From Cryobacterium luteum (lineage in GTDB: Bacteria; Actinomycetota; Actinomycetes; Actinomycetales; Microbacteriaceae): a stretch of 64,000 nt of DNA. Within the stretch, counting starts at the first letter, position 1. Every line of letters starts with the position of its first letter. Location of the stretch: the NCBI RefSeq assembly GCF_900110125.1, contig NZ_FOCN01000004.1, positions 62,001-126,000 of the forward strand, in the 5' to 3' direction. The notes under the pieces were generated by a model. The model had not been told where the DNA came from. It saw only the letters and a program-made list of their open reading frames with translations, and did no database searches. A program made the position numbers and the translations under genes. This document shows positions 53,813 to 62,585 of this stretch, piece after piece.

Positions 53813-56800
53813 GTGATCAACCACCACCTCGATGCCGCCCAGCAGGCCGTTCTCGACCTCCCCGACGGGGTGAGCGTTTCGGTGATCGGCGCGCCGGGCT
53901 CCGGCAAGACGACGACGCTCGTCGAAGTCGTGGCCGACCGGGTACTGACCCGGGGGTATTCGCCGGGCGAGGTGCTCGTGCTGGTGCCCACCCGCGCCGG
54001 CGCGACGGCACTGCGCGACCGCATCGCGCTGCGCCTGGGGGTGCCGACGAACGGGCCACTTGCTCGCAGCGCGAATTCGGTGGCCTTTCAAATCGTGCGT
54101 TCCGCTGTTGCGCAGGCCGGCGGGCCGGCGCCGACGCTGCTCACCGGTGGCGAGCAAGACCAGATCATCGCCGAACTGTTGCAGGGGCACCTCGACGACG
54201 GGGCCGGTCCGGCATGGCCGGCCACGCTCGGGCCGGATGTGCGCGGTCTGCGGGGGTTTCGCACAGAATTGCGCGATCTTATGATGCGCGCCGTGGAATA
54301 CGGGGTGACCCCTGGCCAGCTTGAGCGGTTCGCCCTGGGTCGACCCGAGTGGGTCGCGGCCGCCGAATTCATTCGCGGGTACGAAGAGGCCAAGGACCAG
54401 GCCCGACCCGGCCAATACGATTCGACCGAGCTGGCCCGCTATGCCGCCGCCATCGTGGCGGGCGCGCCGGCCGGACCAGCTGGAACGGCCCAGCTCGGCA
54501 CGCTCGCCGGGCTGCGCCTGATCATTCTCGACGACGCGCAGGAGGTCACCCAGGCGACGTTGACCCTGCTGGCCCAGTTTCAGGCCCGAGGGGTGGCGAT
54601 CATCGCCGTCGGCGATCCCGACATCAGCACCGGGTCGTTCCACGGAGCCCACCCGGATTCCCTCGGTCGCCTCGGCTCGTACCTGGCGGTAAAGGCCGGC
54701 GCCGACCTGGCGGCGCCAATCGTGCTGAAGACGGTCTACCGGCACGGGGAGGGCATCCGTGCGGTCATTGCAGAGATCACGAGCCGGATCGGAGCTGCCG
54801 CGGCGGGAACCCAGCGCGCGGCGGCCAGCAGGGAGACGGTCGATGCCGACCTGGCGCACGAACCCGAGAATCCTGAACTCCCCGAGAATTCTGAGCTGCT
54901 CGAGAATTCTGAGCTGCTCGAGCCGTCGGTACACACCGTCGTCGCCACCAGCCCGGCCGATCAACTCGCCGTGATCGCCCGGCTGTTGCGTGAACGTCAC
55001 GTCATCAACGAAACGCCCTGGTCGCGGATGGCCGTGATCGTGCGCACCGGATCGCTCGTGCCGTCGATTTCCAAGGGGCTCGCCGCCCTGGAGGTGCCGA
55101 CCCAGGTGTCGACGGCGAGCACCGCGCTGCGTGACGAATACGCGGTGCGGGCCTTCATCCTGGCTCTTGAGGTGACCCTCGGTCGCCAACCGCTGGGTCC
55201 TGAAGCGGCGATCGACCTGCTGCGCGGCCCGCTTGGCGGGCTCGACCCGATCACGTTGCGCCGGTTGCGCGCCGCGCTGCGTCAACAGGAGCTTGCCGAG
55301 CAGCAACCGGGCAACGACGACCGCGCGCCGCGCGCGCCCCACGAACCACGCAGCGCCGACGACCTGCTCGTCGCCGCCCTGCAGAACCCCGAACTGCTCG
55401 CCGCCATCGACAACCGCACCGCCCGCCGTGCGGCCGGCTGCGGGGCAAGCCTGCGCCAAGCGAAAATTGAATACCAGGCCGGCGCCACCATCGAAGAGCT
55501 GTTGTGGGGCCTCTGGCAGCGCAGCGGCCTCGACCGGGAGTGGAAAGAACAATCCACCGGCACTGGAATCGTCGCCGACGAAGCCAACCACAACCTCGAC
55601 GCCGTCGTCGCTTTGTTTTCGGCCGCGCAACGCTACGTTGAACGCACCCCATCGGCCCCGCCGGTGCTGTTTCTGGAACACCTCGTCGACACCGATGTAC
55701 CCGAAGACACCCTCGCGCCGCGAGCCCTCGGCGCGGCCGTGACCGTCTCCACCCCGAGCGGCACCATCGGGCGCGATTTCGACGTGGTCGTTCTGGCCGG
55801 CGTGCAGGCCAACGTCTGGCCCGACCTGCGCATCCGTGGCTCCCTGCTCGGCGCGGGCGACCTCGCCCAGCTCGCCTCCGGTCAGGTCGCCCCCGGTCAG
55901 CCCGCCGCCGCTGATGCCCGCACCGCGGTACTCCATGACGAACTGCGCATGTTCGCCCAGGCGGCCAGCCGCGCGACGACCGAACTACTCGTCACCGCCG
56001 TCAGCAATGAAGAGAACGAACCGTCCGTGTTCCTGCGCTTGCTGCCGCAACCCGAACCTGAGCGCGACATCGACGACCTCGCTCGTTACCCCCTGTCGCT
56101 GCGCGGTCTGGCCGGGCGGCTGCGCCGCGACTTGACCCGCGCCATCCGCTCGCCGGCCCGCACCGATTCCGAGACCAGCTCCCGGGCAGCGGATGCCGCG
56201 GCCACGCTGGCCCGCCTGGCCCGCGACAGCGTGCCGGGCGCCGCGCCCGACGAGTGGTACGGTTTGGCCGAGCCGAGCACCGTGCGCCCACTCAACGACC
56301 CGGAGGCCGGCGACCAGCCGGTGCGCGTGTCGCCGTCGCGCATGGCCGCCTTCGAGACCTGCCCGCTGCACTGGCTGATCGGCCAGGTCGGGGGCGGCAG
56401 CTCGAACACCGCCGCGAACCTCGGCACGATCATTCACAAGGTGATGGAAGACGCGACCGACCGCCGGCCCGAAGCGCTCTGGCAGGGGGTGGAAAACCGC
56501 TGGAACGAACTCGACTTCGACGCCGACTGGCAGTCGCGGGTACAGAAAGCCGCCGCCCGGGCGCTCACCGATCGACTCGCTTCGTACCTGCTTGATTTTG
56601 AACACGGCGGCGGAGAGCTGCTGAGCGCCGAGGGCAGGTTTGAACTCGAGGTGAGCGGTGCCGTGCTTTCGGGCACGATCGACCGCGTTGAACGCCAATT
56701 CGACGGACGCGCTGTCATCGTCGACCTGAAAACCGGCAAGGGTGACGCGATCAGTGACAGCGGCGTCGCTGAGCATCCGCAACTCGGCGCCTACCAGCTG

Positions 56801-57079
56801 GCTTTTCAGGAGGGGGCCATCGACGGCCTCCCCGGGGACATGGCCCTGGCCGGTGCCCGCCTCGTCATCGTCTCCTCCGGCACGGTCAAACAGAACTACC
56901 GCAATCCCACCCAGCCCGCATTCACCCCCGAACAGCTCGATGCTTTTCGCACCCGGGTCGGTGTTGACGCCGCCGGCATGGGCGGCGCTACTTTCATCGC
57001 CGAGATCACCTCGCACTGCCTCGACCCGCGCAGCCACGGGTCCTGCAAAATCCACGTCATCAAGCAGGTCAGCTCATGA
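53813..57079 (+). CDS. adnA: AdnA-like UvrD/REP helicase-nuclease subunit
   Basis: With its partner this protein forms the AdnAB motor-nuclease that resects double-strand DNA ends in actinobacteria. The 1088-aa chain has Walker A GAPGSGKTTTL at residues 26-36, a degenerate Walker B IILDDAQEVTQATL, and a C-terminal PD-(D/E)XK nuclease (SPSRMAAFETCPLHWL, GTIIHKVMEDA, GTIDRVERQFDGRAVIVDLKTGKGD). The Cys residues near the nuclease may bind an Fe-S cluster, as in AddB-like enzymes. GTG 53813 lies 6 bases after TACCGT (53801-53806). A run of Asn/Leu/Glu repeats (ILNSPRILS frame shadow; in-frame PELPENSELLENSELLE) occurs near residue 360. The stop overlaps adnB by ATGA. Confidence 0.9.
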   Translation: MINHHLDAAQQAVLDLPDGVSVSVIGAPGSGKTTTLVEVVADRVLTRGYSPGEVLVLVPTRAGATALRDRIALRLGVPTNGPLARSANSVAFQIVRSAVAQAGGPAPTLLTGGEQDQIIAELLQGHLDDGAGPAWPATLGPDVRGLRGFRTELRDLMMRAVEYGVTPGQLERFALGRPEWVAAAEFIRGYEEAKDQARPGQYDSTELARYAAAIVAGAPAGPAGTAQLGTLAGLRLIILDDAQEVTQATLTLLAQFQARGVAIIAVGDPDISTGSFHGAHPDSLGRLGSYLAVKAGADLAAPIVLKTVYRHGEGIRAVIAEITSRIGAAAAGTQRAAASRETVDADLAHEPENPELPENSELLENSELLEPSVHTVVATSPADQLAVIARLLRERHVINETPWSRMAVIVRTGSLVPSISKGLAALEVPTQVSTASTALRDEYAVRAFILALEVTLGRQPLGPEAAIDLLRGPLGGLDPITLRRLRAALRQQELAEQQPGNDDRAPRAPHEPRSADDLLVAALQNPELLAAIDNRTARRAAGCGASLRQAKIEYQAGATIEELLWGLWQRSGLDREWKEQSTGTGIVADEANHNLDAVVALFSAAQRYVERTPSAPPVLFLEHLVDTDVPEDTLAPRALGAAVTVSTPSGTIGRDFDVVVLAGVQANVWPDLRIRGSLLGAGDLAQLASGQVAPGQPAAADARTAVLHDELRMFAQAASRATTELLVTAVSNEENEPSVFLRLLPQPEPERDIDDLARYPLSLRGLAGRLRRDLTRAIRSPARTDSETSSRAADAAATLARLARDSVPGAAPDEWYGLAEPSTVRPLNDPEAGDQPVRVSPSRMAAFETCPLHWLIGQVGGGSSNTAANLGTIIHKVMEDATDRRPEALWQGVENRWNELDFDADWQSRVQKAAARALTDRLASYLLDFEHGGGELLSAEGRFELEVSGAVLSGTIDRVERQFDGRAVIVDLKTGKGDAISDSGVAEHPQLGAYQLAFQEGAIDGLPGDMALAGARLVIVSSGTVKQNYRNPTQPAFTPEQLDAFRTRVGVDAAGMGGATFIAEITSHCLDPRSHGSCKIHVIKQVSS

Positions 57080-60000
57080 GTCTTGTCACCACTTCCACGC
57101 GGGTTTCCGCCCTCGACATTGCCGCGAAGCTCGAACTGCCACCGCCTACCACTGAGCAGCAGGCGGTGATCGAGGCACCGCTCACGCCCACCCTCGTCGT
57201 GGCCGGCGCCGGTAGCGGCAAGACCGAGACCATGGCTAACCGGGTGCTCTGGCTCCTCGCCAATGGTCACGCCCGCCCCGACCAGATTCTCGGACTCACC
57301 TTCACGCGCAAGGCCGCCGGCGAACTGAGCGACCGCATCAACAGGCGGATCACCGATCTCGACGCGGCCGGCCTCATGCCGGTCACCATCCATTCCGGCG
57401 CTGACTCCGACGACGACGGCACCGCCGGCTCCGACCTGTTCAACACCCCGAGCGTCTCCACCTACAACTCCTTCGCCAGTCGGCTGTTCACCGACAATGC
57501 CCTGCTGCTCGGTCGGGAACCCGAGTCGGTGCTGCTGAGCGACACGAGCGCCTGGCTGCTCGCCCGGCGCGTTGTCATCGACCACGGTGACGGCCGGCTG
57601 GTGCCGTTCGGCAAGAGCGTCGACCTCGTCACCGACGCCGTGCTGCAGCTCAGCCGTTCCCTCGCCGAGAACCCGCCGGCCTGGCAGAGCGGCGCACCGG
57701 GCGCCCCGCACGATCTGACGGCCCTGGCCGACAGTTTCGTCTACCTGCCCAACCTGCCCTACGGCAACCCGCGCAAGAAGAAGCCCTACGATTCGGTGCT
57801 GGATTCCGTCGCAGCGGTCGCACCGCTGCCGGTGCTCGCCGAGCTCGCCGCCCGCTACAGCAGCGAGAAACGCCGGCTCGGCCTGATCGAATTCTCCGAC
57901 CAGGTGGCGCTGGCGCTGCAGGTATGCCAGAAGGTCGATGCGGTGGTCGGCCGCTACCGCGACGCGTACCGGGTCGTGCTCCTCGACGAGTATCAGGACA
58001 CCTCGGTACTGCAGACCGAACTGCTGCACACCCTGTTCCGGGACCACCCGGTCATGGCTGTCGGCGATCCGCACCAGTCCATTTACGGATGGCGCGGTGC
58101 CAGCTCCGCAAACTTGCTCGGCTTCGCGCGTGACTTCACTACCGGCCAATTCGGCCCTGTAGTCGCAGCCCCGACCATGTCATTGTCGTTCACCTGGCGA
58201 AACCCCGCGAGCGTGCTCGACGCCGCCAACGCCCTGGTCGCTCCGCTGAGCGCGGCGCTGCGCGCCAAACCGGGGGGAATCCAGGTCGAAACCCTGAAGG
58301 TTCCGGCCCAAACCCGGCCCGGTGCGGTGAACGCGTTCATGGCGCAAACCATCGCCGAGGAGGCCGGCGCCGTCGCCGACTGGTTCGCGGCCCGGCTGGG
58401 CGGTGAGCACGCTCAGGTTGAGCGCAGTGGCGCCATGCTGTTTCGCGCCCGGCGTGAGATGGACTACTTCGCCGAGGTTTTGCGGGCACACGGCGTACGC
58501 GCCCATGTGCTCGGTCTCGGCGGGTTGCTGTCGACACCGGAGGTCGCCGACGTCGTGAGCGTGCTGCGGGTGGTGCACGATCCCGCCGCCGGCAGTGAAC
58601 TCGTGCGCCTGCTCAGCGGAGCGCGCTACCGGGTCGGCGCGCGCGACCTGCAGGCGCTCGCCGGGGTGGCCAGCTGGCTGGCTACCCATGACTGGGCGCA
58701 AAAAGCCATCTCGGCCGACCTGCGGGGAAAACTGCGGGCATCCGTTGCCGGTGATGAGACCAGCTCCCTCGTCGACGCGCTCGATTTTCTCGGAACGGCG
58801 CCCGAATCCCACAGTCAGTTTGCCGGGTTCAGCGAGCTCGGGCGTGCTCGCGTGCAGTCGGCCGGGCGACAGCTGGCCTGGCTGCGCTCCCGTGCCGGCC
58901 TGCCCCTGCTCGACTTTGTGCGCCTGATCGAGCAGGAATTTCGGCTCGACATCGAACTGATCGCGAACGAGGCCAACGATCTGGGCCTCGCCAACCTGTA
59001 CTCCTTCCACGATACGGTCTCTGCCTTTCTCGACAGCGACGAGCAGGGCACACTGGCGAGCTTTCTGCGCTGGCTGAGGCGGGCTGAGCTGCAGGACGAC
59101 CTCGGCCCGCGCGCCGAACTTTCCGAACAGGGCACCGTGCAGCTACTCACCATTCACGGAGCCAAGGGCCTCGAATGGGATTTCGTCGCCATTCCCAACC
59201 TCGAGGAGAAGAGCCTGCCGGCGGCCTCCCGCGATACGAGCGGCTGGCTGCGTTTCGGCGAACTGCCCTACGCGTTTCGCGGCGACCGCTCCGAGCTGCC
59301 AAAACTCGAGGTATCCGGGCACGACACGCAGCTCGACTACGACCTGGCCTTCCAAACGTACAAGGCTGACCTGGCGACGCGCCACGATGACGAAGAACGT
59401 CGCCTCATCTACGTGGCCACCACCCGCGCCAAGCAGCAACTCTTGCTGACCGGCTCGTTCTGGGGCCCCGGATCGACCGTGCGAAAACCCAGTCGTTACC
59501 TCACCGAACTCGGCGAGGCGGGGCTGATCACCGCCGTGCCCGACACGAGCGCCGAAGCCGACAAACCCGAGTCTGCCGGCGACGGCACCGAACTGTGGCC
59601 GTTCGACCCGCTCGGTACGCGCCGCGGGCTGGTGCAAGCCGCCGCGACCCGGGTGCGCACCAGCGAAGCGGATGCCCCCACCCGCTGGTCCCACGCGGTT
59701 ACCCTGCTGCTCGAGGAGAGGGCCCTGCGGCTGGCCGGTGGCGGGGCTGCCCCCGTGCCCACCCGCATCCCGGCCTCCCGGTTCAAGGACTACGTCGACG
59801 ACCCGGCCGGCGTCGCCGCCGAACTTCGGCGCCCCATGCCGCAGCGCCCCTATCGGGCCACCCGGCTGGGCACTCTGTTCCACTCCTGGGTGGAGCGTCG
59901 GGCCGGCGGTGCTACCGGCACCGACCGCATCGACGCCCAATTGAACGAACTGGACTTCGGAGATGACGACGGATATGCCGGCGGCACCGGCACGCTGAGT

Positions 60001-60474
60001 GACCTCGACGTGCCGGAGCAGGAACAGTTCGCAGTGCTCCAGGCCACCTTCGAACGTTCAGAGTGGGCCGAGCGCCGGCCGGTCGACGTTGAGATTGAAA
60101 TTCACCATGTGCTCGCTGACCAGGTTTTCGTCTGCAAGCTCGACGCTGTCTATCGCACCGAAACTGGGTACCAGGTGGTCGACTGGAAGACCGGGCGGGC
60201 ACCCAAGAATGCCGCCGACCTCGAGCTCAAACAGACCCAGCTCGCGCTCTACCGGCTGGCCTATGCCCGTTTCAAGGGCATCGATCCGAGCCTCGTCGAC
60301 GCCGTGTTCTACTTCGTCGCCGACGACACCATCATCGCGCCCGAACGGCTCTACTCTGAGGCCGACCTGCTCGCCGCCTGGTCCGGCGCGATACGTCCGG
60401 AACGCGGGGAGTCAGAATCGGAATCGACATCCGATTCCGACTCGGAATCGATGGTGAGCCCGGAGAAGTTGTAG
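57076..60474 (+). CDS. adnB: AdnB-like UvrD/REP helicase-nuclease subunit
   Basis: The 1132-aa protein is the principal motor of AdnAB. Motif I GAGSGKTET is at residues 44-52, motif II is VLLDEYQDTS, motif III GDPHQSIYGWRGA, motif V TIHGAKGLEWDFV, and motif VI RLIYVATTRAKQQLL. The C-terminal nuclease domain holds VFVCKLDAVYRTETGYQVVDWKTGRAP (Asp and Lys of the catalytic site) and QTQLALYRLAYARFKG. The last 25 residues are a Ser/Glu/Asp run encoded by DNA that also codes, in antisense, for the end of the facing APH-like gene. It is translationally coupled to adnA. Confidence 0.92.
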   Translation: MSLVTTSTRVSALDIAAKLELPPPTTEQQAVIEAPLTPTLVVAGAGSGKTETMANRVLWLLANGHARPDQILGLTFTRKAAGELSDRINRRITDLDAAGLMPVTIHSGADSDDDGTAGSDLFNTPSVSTYNSFASRLFTDNALLLGREPESVLLSDTSAWLLARRVVIDHGDGRLVPFGKSVDLVTDAVLQLSRSLAENPPAWQSGAPGAPHDLTALADSFVYLPNLPYGNPRKKKPYDSVLDSVAAVAPLPVLAELAARYSSEKRRLGLIEFSDQVALALQVCQKVDAVVGRYRDAYRVVLLDEYQDTSVLQTELLHTLFRDHPVMAVGDPHQSIYGWRGASSANLLGFARDFTTGQFGPVVAAPTMSLSFTWRNPASVLDAANALVAPLSAALRAKPGGIQVETLKVPAQTRPGAVNAFMAQTIAEEAGAVADWFAARLGGEHAQVERSGAMLFRARREMDYFAEVLRAHGVRAHVLGLGGLLSTPEVADVVSVLRVVHDPAAGSELVRLLSGARYRVGARDLQALAGVASWLATHDWAQKAISADLRGKLRASVAGDETSSLVDALDFLGTAPESHSQFAGFSELGRARVQSAGRQLAWLRSRAGLPLLDFVRLIEQEFRLDIELIANEANDLGLANLYSFHDTVSAFLDSDEQGTLASFLRWLRRAELQDDLGPRAELSEQGTVQLLTIHGAKGLEWDFVAIPNLEEKSLPAASRDTSGWLRFGELPYAFRGDRSELPKLEVSGHDTQLDYDLAFQTYKADLATRHDDEERRLIYVATTRAKQQLLLTGSFWGPGSTVRKPSRYLTELGEAGLITAVPDTSAEADKPESAGDGTELWPFDPLGTRRGLVQAAATRVRTSEADAPTRWSHAVTLLLEERALRLAGGGAAPVPTRIPASRFKDYVDDPAGVAAELRRPMPQRPYRATRLGTLFHSWVERRAGGATGTDRIDAQLNELDFGDDDGYAGGTGTLSDLDVPEQEQFAVLQATFERSEWAERRPVDVEIEIHHVLADQVFVCKLDAVYRTETGYQVVDWKTGRAPKNAADLELKQTQLALYRLAYARFKGIDPSLVDAVFYFVADDTIIAPERLYSEADLLAAWSGAIRPERGESESESTSDSDSESMVSPEKL

Positions 60475-61505
60475 CTGTCGGTGTGCATCGCCGCATGCTG
60501 GTCGTAATCGCGAGCGGCGCGCGGCATGTGGTCGAGCATGTTCTCCACGTCGCCCACGCTCATGATCGGACCGGTTTCGGGGGAGAGCGGCTGCTGGGTG
60601 TGGCTGTGCACCGTGTCGACGAGACCATCGAGCATGGCGACGGCGTCATCGACGATGGTCTGATCGTGGCTGCTGACGCCGTGCAGCAACCATCGAGCCA
60701 GTTCCAGCTCGGCGTAGAGCATGGCGCGCTGGGTGATGTGGGTATCGCTGCCCTGGCGGGCGTTCGAGTAGGCGTCGAGGGCGAGTTCGGCGGCATCGCC
60801 GCGCGCGGCGAGCAGCCAGTGCAGGTCGCGGGCCGGGTCACCGACGGCCAGGCCGGACCAGCCGAGAATGCCCGAGACGGCATCGTCGGTGATCAGAATG
60901 GAATCGGCTGACATCGACCCGTGCACCACGGCCGGGGCGAATTGCCAGAGTGCCTCGTCGTCGGTGGCCTGTTCCCAGCGGCGCAGCAGCGCGGCGGGCA
61001 GGTAGCCGGTGTTGGCGGCCCGGTCGATCAGATCGATCGCGTCTTTGCGGCACTGTTCGGCGCTCTGCTGGGGCAGCCCGGCGGTGCCGATGAAAGCGCT
61101 CGGCAGGGAGTGGATCGCGGCGATGGCCCGCCCGATCGACCCGGAGACGCCCTCGTGCCCGGTGAGGGCATCCGCATCGAAACTGTCACCGGCGAGCAGC
61201 TCGTACACGACCGCGCGCGTGCCCTGAATCGGTGTTTGGCCGACATATTCCGGCACGTCGAACGGCAGCCGGCTGCGATTGCCGGTGGTGAGCGCGCGCA
61301 ACGCCACGAGATCGGCGGACTGCTCGGTTTCGGCCGACTGGCTCGTGGGAACGCGAATGATCAGCGCCCGCCCGGCCTTGTCGATGACGAGCGCCGAGTC
61401 GAACAATCCGTGCGCGCCGGCACTGTGCTTACGGGCGTAGGCCACGTCGAGCCCCGGAACAGCGGAGGTGGCTAACGCGGCTAGAGTGAGTTGAGTTCTG
61501 GCCAT
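60351..61505 (-). CDS. APH-family protein with lost catalytic residues (pseudokinase-like)
   Basis: The 384-aa protein has the aminoglycoside-phosphotransferase fold, with IIRVPTSQSAETEQSADLVALRAL in the N-lobe and a helical C-lobe. The Brenner motif HGDxxxxN reads HGSMSADS (residues 195-202): catalytic Asp is Ser197 and the Mg-binding Asn is Ser202. The DFG-like Asp is Gly215 in GILGW. VGDPARDLHWLL is intact. It should therefore not be active as a normal kinase. ATG 61505 (MARTQLTL) is the start, with TAACCT 7 bases upstream; longer readings that run over nudC are spurious. Its last 124 bases overlap adnB in antisense. Confidence 0.8.
   Translation of the reverse strand: MARTQLTLAALATSAVPGLDVAYARKHSAGAHGLFDSALVIDKAGRALIIRVPTSQSAETEQSADLVALRALTTGNRSRLPFDVPEYVGQTPIQGTRAVVYELLAGDSFDADALTGHEGVSGSIGRAIAAIHSLPSAFIGTAGLPQQSAEQCRKDAIDLIDRAANTGYLPAALLRRWEQATDDEALWQFAPAVVHGSMSADSILITDDAVSGILGWSGLAVGDPARDLHWLLAARGDAAELALDAYSNARQGSDTHITQRAMLYAELELARWLLHGVSSHDQTIVDDAVAMLDGLVDTVHSHTQQPLSPETGPIMSVGDVENMLDHMPRAARDYDQHAAMHTDSYNFSGLTIDSESESDVDSDSDSPRSGRIAPDQAASRSASE
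60418..60440. repeat. Hairpin-forming repeat inside the convergent overlap of adnB and the APH-like gene
   Basis: TCGGAATCG (60418-60426) and CGATTCCGA (60432-60440) form a perfect 9-bp stem with a 5-base loop, and a second TCGGAATCG follows at 60442-60450. The DNA codes Ser-Glu/Asp runs on both strands. The hairpin may act as a transcription barrier for both convergent genes. Confidence 0.7.
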
Positions 61506-61601
61506 GCCTACTAGGTTAGATCGACTTGCGGTCTGGTGGTTATTCGCCACGCCACGCCTCCCTACACACGTATACGTTCTCGCAGAGCTCGGAGATAAAC
61601 C

Positions 61602-62585
61602 ATGTCGTTCACTTTCACGACGGGGTTGCCGCTGTCTCGCCAGGCGGTCGACCGCGACCATCTGAGTCGCGGCCTGCCGGAGCTGTTCGATCAGCTCTGG
61701 GCGGATGATTCCACCCGCGTTCTTCCGGTCTGGCACGGCAAAATGCTGCTCGCGCCGCACGATCCCGGCACGGGGCCGCGCCTGGCCCTGCTGCCACCGA
61801 TGGGCCTGTTGATGAGCCCACAGAACGTCGGCCTGCGCGTCTACCTCGGCCGGTCGCTGCCCACGAATCTGCCCGAAGAATTCGGCACCCGCATCGTCGC
61901 CGTGAACCTGGATGACGACGCCGCCGTGCGGCTCGAACCCGACGAGGACCGCTGGGTGGGCCTGCGCACGGTCGCGACCGTGCTCGGCGACCGGGACGCC
62001 GGTCTGTTCACCGAAGCCCTGGGGGTGCTCAACTGGCACGCCTCGCACGGGCACTGCCCGCGCTGCGGTGCCGCCACCACGGTCGAAGAGGGTGGCTGGG
62101 TGCGTCGCTGCCCCGTCGATAACAGCCAGGTTTTTCCGCGCACCGACCCCGCCGTGATCGTGCTCATCACCGACGCCGACGACCGTATCCTGCTCGGCTC
62201 CAACGCCATGTGGGAGAACAACCGCTATTCGCTGCTCGCCGGCTTCGTCGAACCCGGCGAGGCACTGGAAGCGGCCGTGATCCGCGAAATGTTCGAGGAA
62301 TCCGGCCTCCGAGTCACCGATCCGGTCTACGTCGGATCGCAGCCGTGGCCATTCCCAGCCTCGGTCATGTGCGGCTTCACCGCCCGACTCGCCGACGACC
62401 AGCAGGCTCATGACCTGCTGCCGGACGGTGCGGAGATTCTGGCGCTGCGCTGGTTCAGCCGTCAGGAACTGAGCGAGGCCGGCGAGTGGATGCTGCTGCC
62501 CGGCCCGTCCTCCATCGCGCACGCCATGATCGAACGCTGGCTCGGCGCTCCACTTTCGGCCGCACCCGAATTGATCCGTCCGTGA
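61602..62585 (+). CDS. nudC: NAD(+)/NADH diphosphatase NudC
   Basis: NudC cleaves NADH to NMNH and AMP and can remove NAD caps from RNA. The 327-aa product has the N-terminal domain, a zinc ribbon starting CPRCGAAT with RRCPVDNS, the Nudix box GFVEPGEALEAAVIREMFEESGL and the NudC-specific SQPWPFPASVM. GGAG 8 bases before ATG 61602 marks the start. Its counterpart is Rv3199c. Its stop overlaps the uvrD2 start as GTGA. Confidence 0.94.
   Translation: MSFTFTTGLPLSRQAVDRDHLSRGLPELFDQLWADDSTRVLPVWHGKMLLAPHDPGTGPRLALLPPMGLLMSPQNVGLRVYLGRSLPTNLPEEFGTRIVAVNLDDDAAVRLEPDEDRWVGLRTVATVLGDRDAGLFTEALGVLNWHASHGHCPRCGAATTVEEGGWVRRCPVDNSQVFPRTDPAVIVLITDADDRILLGSNAMWENNRYSLLAGFVEPGEALEAAVIREMFEESGLRVTDPVYVGSQPWPFPASVMCGFTARLADDQQAHDLLPDGAEILALRWFSRQELSEAGEWMLLPGPSSIAHAMIERWLGAPLSAAPELIRP

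Noticed and set aside
53597..55936. A 779-codon minus-strand frame opposite adnA and across DUF3107
   Set aside because: No domain is recognisable and it conflicts with two conserved genes; the codon pattern is that of an antisense shadow.
61506..62522. Upstream extension of the APH-like frame to 62522
   Set aside because: It runs antisense through nudC; the natural start MARTQLTL at 61505 has a promoter-like TAACCT in front.
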